A stretch of DNA of 64,000 nt from NCBI GenBank assembly GCA_029067085.1, contig JAIEFE010000015.1, forward strand, positions 243,633 to 307,632. Direction: 5' to 3'. Shown here one piece after another: positions 35,714 through 44,647 of this stretch. This DNA comes from Lachnospiraceae bacterium (GTDB taxonomy: Bacteria > Bacillota > Clostridia > Lachnospirales > Lachnospiraceae). The first letter of the stretch is position 1. Each line of letters starts with the position of its first letter. The notes under the pieces were generated by a model that was not told where the DNA came from, did not search any database, and saw only the letters and a list, made by a program, of their open reading frames with translations. Both the position numbers and the translations under genes were made by a program.

Positions 35714-37180
35714 ATGAAAAAACTCCCTATCCTAAAAGCAATCCCCATGCTTCTCATCTGTCTGTTATGGCTGACAGCCTGCGATTCTGCAACAAATATT
35801 ACAGCAGAAACTACCGTATTGCCGGATGAGTCGTCTGTAGAACAGAAGCCTGTTCTACAGGCATCTCCTGAACAAAAAGCTGAAGAGTCGGAAATCTACA
35901 TATATTATCCATTTCGCGGCTCCATGATAGAATCTTCCCTCTCTCTTGTGCCGTCAAAGGAAGCCCCCGGACAATATGATCTGAGACTATACGATGCGTC
36001 TGACCGGATCGTGCAGCAGTTTTCTTGCGGCGTATTGACAGAACCGATGGATTTTTTCTATGATGACTTGGTTGGTGATTCCAGTGCAGACCTGGAAATT
36101 TTCTCAGAGGAAAGCCAGACCGGGTTTCTTGTCGTCTGGGATTGGAAGACAGATAAATTCTGTGAGGATGTCATCGAGATTCCCCGCTATGACAAAGTGG
36201 CCGGGAATCGCTTTATGACTTCCGGTGAATACGCCCTATCCAACCGTCAGGAGTATCATATTTATGAGGTATATGAAGGTGCAAAAAATCCGGAAGAAAT
36301 CCGCAGATGGACTTTACAGAAAGATACCGGAATGCTTGCCATATGGGATTGCATGAAAAAGCAGAATCTATTTGAAGGAAAAGTCGAGCTGGATGAAGAA
36401 AACAATGTAGTAAATCAGGAATATTATGATCATCTTTTCTGGAGTCGTAATTATTCGATCGACAATGATCCGAAAACGCCAACGGTTTCTGTATGGGTCG
36501 TATCAGAGACCAGTCATAAGGAAGAGTATCCTGACCGTGAAACATTTCTTGCGAACTTTGGTTTTGCGGACAAATCCCCTATATATCAATATTATAACCT
36601 CCAAAATGATTTGGAGCTGGAACTGTATCTGGATGAGGAGACCGGATGGGCCTGTGGCCTGCATCATTGGTATCACTATACAAAAGACCTGGAAAAGCTT
36701 GACTATCCTGACGGGTTTGCTCTTTGTTCTATAGAGGACATTGACTGGAAAGAAGCCGATCCTTTTGACCTGACATCTGTGCAGGGAGAAACCGGCGAAA
36801 ATCAAGTCATCGCCTATGAAGAGAATCTGGAGTATGCAAAGGATCATAAACCGGATTATTTCGAGTCCAAAGGTGTCATTACCTGGCTGAAAGACGGACA
36901 TGACGGGGAAGATAAAGACAGCATTTTACGCATCAATTTAACCTATCGGGATGACGGAACCTTATTTTATCGCAGTTATCACCATAATCCTTATATGTTT
37001 GGGACAGGCTGCATGAGTATGTACAGCTATTATGACGAAGCAGAGAGAATAATTTATGAGTATGAATACATTACTCACGGCGCCTTTGACTATTATTATA
37101 TTTATGAGGACGCAGGCAGAAAGCCAAAATATTGTCTGCGATTGGATAATATGTACCCTGCTTTGATGCGATATCGGTAG
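35714..37180 (+). CDS. Large lipoprotein, unknown function
   Basis: 488 residues with a lipoprotein signal (LLWLTAC box, Cys about 24), a Glu/Gln/Thr-rich spacer and a long extracytoplasmic part rich in Tyr, Asp and Glu that looks like a beta-rich fold. GGAAGGAG RBS. I do not recognise the family. It is AT-richer than the core genes around purE and may be part of an accessory block spanning about 33.6-37.2 kb. Confidence 0.68.
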   Translation: MKKLPILKAIPMLLICLLWLTACDSATNITAETTVLPDESSVEQKPVLQASPEQKAEESEIYIYYPFRGSMIESSLSLVPSKEAPGQYDLRLYDASDRIVQQFSCGVLTEPMDFFYDDLVGDSSADLEIFSEESQTGFLVVWDWKTDKFCEDVIEIPRYDKVAGNRFMTSGEYALSNRQEYHIYEVYEGAKNPEEIRRWTLQKDTGMLAIWDCMKKQNLFEGKVELDEENNVVNQEYYDHLFWSRNYSIDNDPKTPTVSVWVVSETSHKEEYPDRETFLANFGFADKSPIYQYYNLQNDLELELYLDEETGWACGLHHWYHYTKDLEKLDYPDGFALCSIEDIDWKEADPFDLTSVQGETGENQVIAYEENLEYAKDHKPDYFESKGVITWLKDGHDGEDKDSILRINLTYRDDGTLFYRSYHHNPYMFGTGCMSMYSYYDEAERIIYEYEYITHGAFDYYYIYEDAGRKPKYCLRLDNMYPALMRYR

Positions 37181-37223
37181 GAGCAGATTTCTCTATTCTG
37201 TCATCTTTTCTTATGCTATAATC

Positions 37224-37271
37224 GTCGCAGGATCAGCATCCTGCGACCAAAGAATTGCGTTGCAATTCTTT
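37224..37271 (+). repeat. Double-hairpin element, copy 1
   Basis: Two perfect 10-bp hairpins: GTCGCAGGAT-CAGC-ATCCTGCGAC (37224-37247) and AAAGAATTGC-GTT-GCAATTCTTT (37249-37271). Repeated 91 bp downstream. It sits in the leader of the GH42 gene. Confidence 0.95.
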
Positions 37272-37314
37272 CATAAATGTTTCACCATATTGGCATCTGA
37301 GATATGATATGGTT

Positions 37315-37362
37315 GTCGCAAGATCAGCATCCTGCGACCAAAGAATTGCGTTGCAATTCTTT
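37315..37362 (+). repeat. Double-hairpin element, copy 2
   Basis: Same 48 bp as copy 1 with one base change (GTCGCAAGAT), which leaves one mismatch in the first stem. It ends 25 bp before the beta-galactosidase start codon. A post-transcriptional or attenuation role is possible. Confidence 0.95.
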
Positions 37363-37386
37363 CATAAATTAAGATTGGAGGAAGCC

Positions 37387-39468
37387 ATGAAAACTGACAG
37401 ACTTCTCTTCGGCGCGGCCTACTACGATGAATATCTCCCTGAGGACCGCATTGAGACCGATATGGAAATGATGAAACGGGCGGGCATGAACGTGATCCGC
37501 ATCGCGGAATCCACATGGAGCACCTGGGAGCCGCAGGACGGCGTTTTCGATTTCAGCCATCTGCACCGGATGCTCACCTGCTCAAAAAAGTACGGCATTC
37601 AAGTGATCGTCGGCACGCCCACATACGCGATCCCTACCTGGCTTGTGCGCAAATACCCGGACATCATTACCGAAACCCACGAGGGTCCGGGACGATACGG
37701 ACATCGCCAGAATATGGATATCACCCACCCCATGTATTTAAAACACGCGGAACGGATCATCCGCCGGCTGATGGAGGAGGTGCAGCCCTACGATCACGTG
37801 ATCGGCTTTCAGCTCGACAATGAAACCAAGCCTTACGACACCTGCTCCGCCTGCGCACAGGAAAAATTCGTCACCTATGTGCGGGAGCTTTTTCACGATG
37901 ATCTGAATCTCTTAAACGAGGCCTGGGGGCTGGATTACTGGAGCAACCGCATCAACGCCTGGGAGGATTTTCCCGATGTGCGCGGCACCATCAACGCCAG
38001 TCTCGGTGAGGAATATCGGAAATTCCAGAGAAAGCTGGTAACGGATTTTCTCGCATGGCAGAGCGACATTGTGCAGGAATACGCCCGGCCGGATCAGTTT
38101 ATCACACAGAATTTTGATTTTGACTGGCGCGGTCATTCTTTTGGACTGCAGACGGAGGTTGACCAGTGGGAGGCAGCCCGTTCGTTGACGATAACCGGCT
38201 GCGATATTTACCACCCCTCTGCGCAAGATCTGACAGGAAAGGAGATTGCCTTCGGCGGTGCCATCGCCCGCTCCATAAAAAAGGACAATTATCTGATTCT
38301 GGAAACGGAGGCACAGGGCAATCACGGATGGCTTTCCTATCCGGGACAGCTCCGCCTGCAGGCTTTCAGCCATCTGGCAAACGGTGCGGTCTGCGTGGAA
38401 TACTGGCACTGGCACTCCATTCACAACGCGATCGAATCCTACTGGAAGGGAGTCCTCAGCCACAATCTGAAGGAAAACGCCACCTACCGGGAGGCATGCC
38501 GCATCGGCGCAGATTTTGAACAGTATAGTACTCATCTGGTCAATCTGAAAAAACACTGTTCCGTCGGCATCCTGCTGGACAATGTCTCTCTGGACGCCCT
38601 GAGATGGTTCCCCATTCCGAACGGTCCTGCCTATAATGATATATTCCGTTGGATCTTTGACGCCCTCTATGAAATGAATGTGGAATGCGACATTCTATCT
38701 TCCGAGAACGATATCGACTTGTTTGGTCAATATAAATTATTGATCACGCCCGCGCTTTACAGTGTCTCCGACAGGCTTACAGAGGCGCTCAAAGATTATG
38801 TGCATGCGGGCGGCATCCTGCTCTCCACCTTTAAAACCGCGGTGGCGGACAGAATGTTGAAAATCTATCACGACGATCAGCCTCACGCTCTGACCGAAGT
38901 TTTCGGCATGACTTACGACCAGTTTACGGACGGCATCAACGTGGGATTAAAAGAAATGCAATTCGAAAAATCGACCAATTCAGTCAATCAAAGCAACAGC
39001 CTCTGCGTTCACGACTGGATGGAGCTTCTTCTCCCTGATACAGCAGATGTACTGGCCTTTTACGACCATCCACACTGGGGTGACTGCGCCGCCATCACGG
39101 GAAACCAATTCGGTCAGGGCTACGCTGCTTATATGGGCTGCTATACGGATGCAGACATACTGAAAAAGCTCCTCGATTTCCTCTGTGATAAGTCCGGAAT
39201 CGTCAGAGAAGAAGCCGTCTATCCCCTCATCATCAAACGGGGCACAAACGGCCTGCAAAAAGAGATCATTTACTATTTTAATTATTCCGAAGAGGAACAG
39301 ACGGCTGTCTATCATGGAGCTGATGCTCATATGCTTCTTTCCGGGTGCAGATCACAGTCTGTCAACAGTGATGCCGCTTCGGATGAGGTAAATACAGACG
39401 CAGTAATAAAAGACGGGGATCACCTGACGCTTTCCTGCTGGGACTTCCTCATTCTGGAAGAACTGTAA
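37387..39468 (+). CDS. GH42 beta-galactosidase
   Basis: Hydrolyses terminal beta-galactosides, probably in the cytoplasm as there is no signal peptide. 693 residues from the ATG at 37387 (TTGGAGGAAG RBS); an upstream in-frame start lies within the repeat and is rejected. N-terminal TIM barrel with FGAAYYDEYLPE, acid/base Glu146 in LDNETKPYD, and the ETE pair at 306-308 carrying the likely nucleophile. A Cys cluster (CSACAQEKF region) matches the zinc site of many GH42 enzymes. A trimerisation domain (about 400-610) and a small C-terminal domain follow. No transporter gene is adjacent. Two palindromes of the TTGACY class lie inside. Confidence 0.93.
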   Translation: MKTDRLLFGAAYYDEYLPEDRIETDMEMMKRAGMNVIRIAESTWSTWEPQDGVFDFSHLHRMLTCSKKYGIQVIVGTPTYAIPTWLVRKYPDIITETHEGPGRYGHRQNMDITHPMYLKHAERIIRRLMEEVQPYDHVIGFQLDNETKPYDTCSACAQEKFVTYVRELFHDDLNLLNEAWGLDYWSNRINAWEDFPDVRGTINASLGEEYRKFQRKLVTDFLAWQSDIVQEYARPDQFITQNFDFDWRGHSFGLQTEVDQWEAARSLTITGCDIYHPSAQDLTGKEIAFGGAIARSIKKDNYLILETEAQGNHGWLSYPGQLRLQAFSHLANGAVCVEYWHWHSIHNAIESYWKGVLSHNLKENATYREACRIGADFEQYSTHLVNLKKHCSVGILLDNVSLDALRWFPIPNGPAYNDIFRWIFDALYEMNVECDILSSENDIDLFGQYKLLITPALYSVSDRLTEALKDYVHAGGILLSTFKTAVADRMLKIYHDDQPHALTEVFGMTYDQFTDGINVGLKEMQFEKSTNSVNQSNSLCVHDWMELLLPDTADVLAFYDHPHWGDCAAITGNQFGQGYAAYMGCYTDADILKKLLDFLCDKSGIVREEAVYPLIIKRGTNGLQKEIIYYFNYSEEEQTAVYHGADAHMLLSGCRSQSVNSDAASDEVNTDAVIKDGDHLTLSCWDFLILEEL

Positions 39469-39502
39469 TTCATCATTCGTCGGTGCATCTGCAACACGCC
39501 AT

Positions 39503-40039
39503 TTAAAACAGTCCCAGAAATTTTTCCTTAAAAGTGCCGCTGATTTCCTCGTATGTAGCGTAATCCAACTGCGCGCTGTCCCGAAAACGCCCTCTCCATT
39601 CATCCCGGATGGCATCGGCAAGGGATACCGCGCAGTCACTTTCCGTCAAAAGAATCGCCGGAAACACAAAATAGATCATAAACAGATTAATGTCCATCTG
39701 GCTTCTGCCGCTGATCTTTCCGCGTTTGGCAAAACGCGCCTCCACTGCGTCCGCAAAAGCTTTTGCGACCTGTGCCGCAGCTTCAGTCCGTTTCTCAACC
39801 TGATCCTTATCCTTAACCCGGTCTTGATCCTCAATTTGGCCTTGATCCTTAACATTAACCGGATCCTTAACATTAACCTGATCCCGATTCGCAGCCTGTT
39901 CCACAAATCCCGTCATTTCCGCAAAAAGCTGCGCGTTCTTTTTCCGAAAGAAATCCATCCGCTCCCCGTAAACTTTTTTCTTAATACGGTTCAACATTCC
40001 CTCCATATCGTCAAACATACTTCCCGCCTGCTCTAACAT
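39503..40039 (-). CDS. Small cytoplasmic protein with an internal minisatellite
   Basis: 178 residues, AGGAG RBS, no known family. An N-terminal helical region (1-52) is joined to a C-terminal domain (about 85-178) by a charged low-complexity stretch made of repeats of the type VNVKDP/VNVKDQ/GQIEDQ. The DNA behind it (about 39790-39880) repeats a GTTAAGGATC-like unit with an 18-nt period, a coding minisatellite whose length may vary between strains. Function unknown. Confidence 0.7.
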   Translation of the reverse strand: MLEQAGSMFDDMEGMLNRIKKKVYGERMDFFRKKNAQLFAEMTGFVEQAANRDQVNVKDPVNVKDQGQIEDQDRVKDKDQVEKRTEAAAQVAKAFADAVEARFAKRGKISGRSQMDINLFMIYFVFPAILLTESDCAVSLADAIRDEWRGRFRDSAQLDYATYEEISGTFKEKFLGLF

Positions 40040-40144
40040 ACGTCTCCTGCCCTTTCTGCATTATGATATCATTTTATTTCACCTAAGAATCATTCTTACT
40101 ATAAAAATCATCCTTACCTCGATAAAATTTCACAAAATTGTATG

Positions 40145-40173
40145 TTGCACCAACCTCTCACCTATGTTATAAT
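40145..40173 (+). promoter_or_regulatory. Sigma-A promoter of tRNA-Trp
   Basis: -35 TTGCAC (40145-40150), 17-nt spacer, perfect -10 TATAAT (40168-40173). The transcription start would be near 40180, about 29 bp before the tRNA. Confidence 0.88.
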
Positions 40174-40208
40174 GATTTTCGGCGGTTTTCTTAGTCCGCC
40201 ACAGGCGT

Positions 40209-40279
40209 AGGGGCATAGTTCAAAGGTAGAACAGTGGTCTCCAAAACCATCGATGTGGGTTCGATTCCTACTGCCCCTG
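40209..40279 (+). tRNA. tRNA-Trp (anticodon CCA)
   Basis: Complete cloverleaf: acceptor AGGGGCA/TGCCCCT with discriminator G, D arm GTTC-AAAGGTA-GAAC, anticodon stem GTGGT/ACCAT with loop CTCCAAA (anticodon CCA), T arm GTGGG-TTCGATT-CCTAC. The 3' CCA is not encoded. It has its own promoter and a terminator. Confidence 0.97.
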
Positions 40280-40287
40280 TTGTTATG

Positions 40288-40320
40288 ACCCGTGAGCCGC
40301 TGCTCGCGGGTTTTTGTTTT
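40288..40320 (+). terminator. Rho-independent terminator after tRNA-Trp
   Basis: Ten-bp stem ACCCGTGAGC/GCTCGCGGGT (one G-T pair), loop CGCT, then TTTTGTTTT. Confidence 0.92.
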
Positions 40321-40368
40321 ATACGATCAAGGAGCCTGTTGCTGATCCGCTCCGGAAAGAGGATTCCC

Positions 40369-40872
40369 ATGAAAAAGATTTTCTCTCTTCTGATTCTGAC
40401 GCTTACCTGCCTGCTCCCTCTGTGCGCCTGCAGCGAGGAACAGCCGTTTCTGCTTTCCTCCGCAGACTACGATCTGGACGCAGAGACAGCGCAGACGATC
40501 CGCGGCGTTAAGATCGGTGATGGTCCGGAATCCTTCCTCGCCGCCTACCGAGATTACGATATCCTATCCTCGATCAGCGGCGGCGATTATCTATCTCTCC
40601 CTGTGGAGGACATCCCCTTCGACGCTTCTCTGACCACTATCCTGCCCTCCTTCTTTGTTGACGGTACGGCAATTGATATCGGCAGCTTCTGCGAAGATAA
40701 CGGCATCGAAAGGACCGAACTGCTCTCTTTTCTCACAGACGAAACCTATCTGAGCGCACACACCGTGGTCTACCAATACCTTGTCTTTACCTGGAAAGAC
40801 GGTGTCATCACAGATATCCGCTCTGAAGCCATGGACTACAACCGTGACGCCTCCTTCTATGAAGCAAACTGA
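40369..40872 (+). CDS. Small lipoprotein, unknown function
   Basis: 167 residues from the ATG at 40369 with an AGAGG RBS; an in-frame extension into the tRNA gene is not credible. Signal peptide with lipobox (LCAC, Cys about 20). The mature part contains TIRGVKIGDGPESFLAAY, a motif like the opening of small lipoproteins that bind or inhibit envelope proteins, but no family is assigned. It converges on the ABC transporter gene, and the two stops overlap by 16 nt. Confidence 0.72.
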   Translation: MKKIFSLLILTLTCLLPLCACSEEQPFLLSSADYDLDAETAQTIRGVKIGDGPESFLAAYRDYDILSSISGGDYLSLPVEDIPFDASLTTILPSFFVDGTAIDIGSFCEDNGIERTELLSFLTDETYLSAHTVVYQYLVFTWKDGVITDIRSEAMDYNRDASFYEAN

Positions 40873-42605
40873 CTCTCATAGAGCTTCGCATAGAAGCCTC
40901 TCTTCTCCAGCAAGGTCTCATGATTTCCCTGCTCAATGATATTTCCGTCCCGCATCACGAGGATCACATCCGCCTCTCGAATGGTAGAAAGCCTGTGTGC
41001 CACGATAAAGCTGGTCCTTCCCTGCATCATGGTTGCGAATGCCTTCTGAATCCTGATCTCCGTCCTTGTGTCGATAGAGGAGGTAGCCTCGTCTAAAATC
41101 AACATGGGCGGCAGGCAGAGCATCACTCTGGTAATGCACAAAAGCTGTTTCTGCCCTTGGGAAAGACTTCCTCCGTCCTCACCGATCACCGTATCATACC
41201 CCTTGGAAAGTCTCTTGATAAAACTGTGCGCGTGCGATGCCTTGGCGGCCGCAATGACCTCCTCCTCTGTGGCGTCCGGCTTTCCCATCACGATATTGTC
41301 CCGAATCGTCCCTGCCTTCAGCCATGTTTCCTGCAGCACCATGCCGTAATTTTCTCTGAGGCTGCTTCTCGTTACCTCTCTGATATCCTTACCGTCCACG
41401 CAGATCTTTCCGCTATCCACATCATAAAACCGCATCAAGAGATTGATCACTGTGGTCTTTCCACAGCCTGTCGGCCCCACGATGGCCACCCGCTGCCCGG
41501 GCTTGACGGCAAGGTTAAAATCCGTGATGAGCTTCTTCTCAGGAACATAGGAGAAATCCACATGCATAAGCTCCACCCGTCCCTCCACATTCTGCAAGGC
41601 GACGGCATTTTCCGGCTCCGACGTCTGCGGTGTCTCCTCGATCAGTTCAAATATTCTCGCAGCACATGCCAGAGCGTTCTGCAGCTCCGTCACCACGCCT
41701 GAGATCTCATTGAAGGGCTTGGTGTACTGGTTTGCGTAGGAGAGGAAACAGGAAAGCTGTCCCACGCTGATCCCCCCTCGGATCGCGTAAAGGGCTCCGA
41801 TCACCGCCACGCCCGCATACACCAGATTATTGACGAATCTGGTCGATGGATTCGTCAGTGAGGAATAGAAGATTGCCCGCAGGGAACACACGCCCAATCT
41901 CTCATTGATCTCATCAAACTGCGTGAGCGCTTCGTCCTCGTGGGAAAAGGCCTGTACCACCTTCTGGTTTCCTACCATCTCCTCGATCAGGGCAGTCTGC
42001 TCTCCCCGTGTCTCCGACTGAAGCTTAAACATAGTAAAGGTTTTCTTTGCGATAAAGCCTGCTACAAAAAACGACAGAGGTGTCACTACAACAACGACAC
42101 CTGTGACAGTTACATTGACACTCAGCATAAAGCCCAGTGTTCCCAAAATTGTAATAACTCCCGTAAAGAACTGGGTGAACCCCATTAAAAGACCGTCCGC
42201 AAACTGATCCACGTCTGCGATCACACGGCTGACCACCTCGCCGTAAGAATGTCCGTCAATGTATTTTAAGGGCAGGATCTCGATCTTGCAAAACGCCTCG
42301 TCGCGAATGTCCTGCACGATACGAAATGTCATCTTGTTATTGCACACATTCATGATCCACTGCGCGAGAGCGGTGGCAGCCACGATGAACGCCATCTGCT
42401 TCAAAATGCTGAAGATTGCCGAAAATTCCACCTGTCCGGGTCCGATCACCTTATCAATGACTCTTCCGGTCAATATAGGAAAGTACAGGGTGAGCGCCAC
42501 CGAAACGGATGCCATGATAATGGACGCCGCCAGATAGATCCAATATCTTCTGATATACCGAAGAACCTTTGTGAAGGTCTCCTTCTGTCCTGCTTTTTTT
42601 TTCAT
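40857..42605 (-). CDS. ABC exporter, TMD-NBD half-transporter with consensus ATP site
   Basis: Half of a heterodimeric multidrug-type exporter. 582 residues from the ATG at 42605 (GAGAGG RBS). Six TM helices (about 15-300) and a nucleotide-binding domain with Walker A GPTGCGKTT, signature LSQGQKQ and Walker B LILDEATSSID with the catalytic glutamate. The partner encoded upstream (42816-44627) has an Asp in place of this glutamate, so the dimer has one consensus and one degenerate site, as in BmrCD/TM287-288-like exporters. A 210-bp gap with a large palindrome separates the two. Substrate unknown. Confidence 0.93.
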   Translation of the reverse strand: MKKKAGQKETFTKVLRYIRRYWIYLAASIIMASVSVALTLYFPILTGRVIDKVIGPGQVEFSAIFSILKQMAFIVAATALAQWIMNVCNNKMTFRIVQDIRDEAFCKIEILPLKYIDGHSYGEVVSRVIADVDQFADGLLMGFTQFFTGVITILGTLGFMLSVNVTVTGVVVVVTPLSFFVAGFIAKKTFTMFKLQSETRGEQTALIEEMVGNQKVVQAFSHEDEALTQFDEINERLGVCSLRAIFYSSLTNPSTRFVNNLVYAGVAVIGALYAIRGGISVGQLSCFLSYANQYTKPFNEISGVVTELQNALACAARIFELIEETPQTSEPENAVALQNVEGRVELMHVDFSYVPEKKLITDFNLAVKPGQRVAIVGPTGCGKTTVINLLMRFYDVDSGKICVDGKDIREVTRSSLRENYGMVLQETWLKAGTIRDNIVMGKPDATEEEVIAAAKASHAHSFIKRLSKGYDTVIGEDGGSLSQGQKQLLCITRVMLCLPPMLILDEATSSIDTRTEIRIQKAFATMMQGRTSFIVAHRLSTIREADVILVMRDGNIIEQGNHETLLEKRGFYAKLYESQFAS

Positions 42606-42678
42606 TTCAGGCACCTCTCCCACTTACACATTATTTAGGCGTTTGCGAAACTTACGTCAATTGATGAAATTATATGAC

Positions 42679-42812
42679 GGTACAGATTGACATTTGTACA
42701 AGCAGGTGCTGTGTAGCCGCCGGTACTTATATGCCGTATTGTGGCATATTATGTACCGTTGCGAGCGAAACGCAGCGAAAGCGTGCCTGCGGTATAAATG
42801 TCAATCTGTACC
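42679..42812. repeat. 134-bp nested palindromic element between ABC genes
   Basis: Perfect 17-bp terminal arms GGTACAGATTGACATTT / AAATGTCAATCTGTACC (42679-42695, 42796-42812). Pairing continues inward after a small internal loop (GCAGG/CCTGC), and a second hairpin CGGTAC...GTACCG lies inside. It ends 3 bp before the stop of the upstream ABC gene. It resembles a MITE-like or structured RNA insertion; no target-site duplication is obvious. Confidence 0.85.
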
Positions 42813-42815
42813 TAA

Positions 42816-44627
42816 TTATTCCTTCGGATACTGAGAGTAATAAATTTCCTGATATACCTCACACCCCGCCAGCAGCTCTTCATGGGTCCCAAGTCCCGCC
42901 ATCTCTCCGTCTTCCAGCACGACGATCTGATCCGCATGCCGGATAGAGGAAGCCCGCTGGGACACAATGAATACCGTGGTGTCTCCGGGCAGTTCCCTGA
43001 TCGCAGACCTGAGCGCTGCCTCCGTTGCATAGTCAAGCGCTGAGGCACTGTCGTCCAGAATCAGAATCTCAGGTTTTCCCACCAGCGCTCTGGCAATGGT
43101 GAGACGCTGTCTCTGCCCGCCTGAGAGATTTCGTCCCTCCTGCGCTACCGGCGCATCGAGACCGCCCTCCTTCGCCTCCACAAACTCCTTTGCCTGCGCT
43201 CTGGTAAGAGCATCCCACAGTTCTGCGTCACTTGCGTCTTTTCTGCCCCACAGGAGATTTTCCCGTATTGTTCCCCGAAAGAGCACCGCCCGCTGCAGTA
43301 CGATACCCACTTTTTCCCTCAGTTCTTCCATTTCGTAAGACTTTACATCCCTGCCGTCTATGCGTACTGTCCCCTTTGTCGCATCGTAAAAGCGGGGGAT
43401 CATATTCACCAGTGAGGACTTTCCTGAGCCCGTGCCGCCGATCACGCCAACGGTCTGCCCTTTCTTTACCCTGATATGGATATCGGAAAGGGATTCCGCA
43501 CCTGCCCCCGCGTAAGTCAGGTGTACATGGTCAAACTCTACAGCCAAGTCCGTCTTCTCGCTCTCCGACAAACCTTCTTTTCCCGCCCGCAAGTCTGCTT
43601 TCTCTTCCGCCAACAGACCTTCCTTTTTCGTCGACAAACTGTCCTTTTCCACCGTCGAGTCTGCCTTCTCCCCCCACTGCATGGAGGATTCCACCTCAAA
43701 GATACTCTCGATGCGGTTTGCACAGGCCAGCGCCTTGGTGATGAGAATAATGAGATTGGCCAGCTTCACAAGCTCCACCAGGATTTGCGACATATAGTTG
43801 ACCAGAGCTACCACCTGTCCCTGGGAAATGCTTGCCTCATCCACACGGACTGCCCCTGTGTAGAGCAAAAGGATGGTTGCTGCATTGACAATAATATATG
43901 TGACCGGATTGGTCAATGCCGATAGTTTTCCGACAAAGAGCTGCATATCCGCCAGCGCAGCGTTTTTCTCATGAAACCGCCTGGTCTCTTCAGTCTCTTT
44001 GTGGAAGGCGCGGATCACCCGCGCACCCGTGAGATTCTCTCTGGTCGCCAGAAGCACCGCATCAAGACCCGCCTGCACCTTTTTGTAAAGAGGCATGGTG
44101 ATCATCATGATTCCAAAGACCACCACGGCGAGAAGCGGTATCGTCACCGCAAAGATGAGCGCCGCCTTCACATCAATAAAAAAGGCCATGATCATCGCGC
44201 CAAACACGATAAAAGGCGACCTTAAAAATAAGCGCAGCACCATGTTGACACCGTTCTGCACCTGATTGACGTCAGAGGTCATCCGTGTGATCAGCGTGGA
44301 TGTCCCCAAAGTATCGATCTCCGTAAAGGAAAGCGTCTGGATGTGGTCAAAGAGGGCGTGCTTCAGCTTTGTGGAAAAACCCACCGCAGCTTTAGCCGCA
44401 AAATACTGGGCTGTGACGGAACAGAGCAGCCCGATCAGCCCAAGAGCCACCAGAATAAGGCCCGAGCGGAGCACAATGCCGTTGTCCGCCTCCCTGATAC
44501 CATGATCAATGATATCCGCCATCACAAACGGTACAAACAGCTCAAATGTGGCTTCCAGCATCTTAAAGAGGGGAGCCAGAACAGTCTCCTTCTTATAATC
44601 TTTCAGATAAACCAGCAGTTTTCTCAT
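42816..44627 (-). CDS. ABC exporter, TMD-NBD half-transporter with degenerate ATP site and charged linker
   Basis: First gene of the exporter pair. 603 residues: six TM helices (about 15-300), an unusual linker of about 50 residues (about 315-365) made of imperfect 7-8-residue repeats rich in Glu, Lys and Leu (EKADSTV, EKDSLST, EEKADLRAG), then the NBD with Walker A GGTGSGKSS, LSGGQRQRLTIARA and Walker B ILILDDSASALD. The Asp after the Walker B Asp replaces the catalytic Glu. The linker is probably helical and is not seen in the partner. Confidence 0.92.
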   Translation of the reverse strand: MRKLLVYLKDYKKETVLAPLFKMLEATFELFVPFVMADIIDHGIREADNGIVLRSGLILVALGLIGLLCSVTAQYFAAKAAVGFSTKLKHALFDHIQTLSFTEIDTLGTSTLITRMTSDVNQVQNGVNMVLRLFLRSPFIVFGAMIMAFFIDVKAALIFAVTIPLLAVVVFGIMMITMPLYKKVQAGLDAVLLATRENLTGARVIRAFHKETEETRRFHEKNAALADMQLFVGKLSALTNPVTYIIVNAATILLLYTGAVRVDEASISQGQVVALVNYMSQILVELVKLANLIILITKALACANRIESIFEVESSMQWGEKADSTVEKDSLSTKKEGLLAEEKADLRAGKEGLSESEKTDLAVEFDHVHLTYAGAGAESLSDIHIRVKKGQTVGVIGGTGSGKSSLVNMIPRFYDATKGTVRIDGRDVKSYEMEELREKVGIVLQRAVLFRGTIRENLLWGRKDASDAELWDALTRAQAKEFVEAKEGGLDAPVAQEGRNLSGGQRQRLTIARALVGKPEILILDDSASALDYATEAALRSAIRELPGDTTVFIVSQRASSIRHADQIVVLEDGEMAGLGTHEELLAGCEVYQEIYYSQYPKE

Positions 44628-44647
44628 ATAACAGTCTTTTCCATTCT

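Noticed and set aside
42679..42812. Intrinsic terminator
   Set aside because: The palindrome is long and strong, but no T-run follows on the minus strand, where the genes lie.
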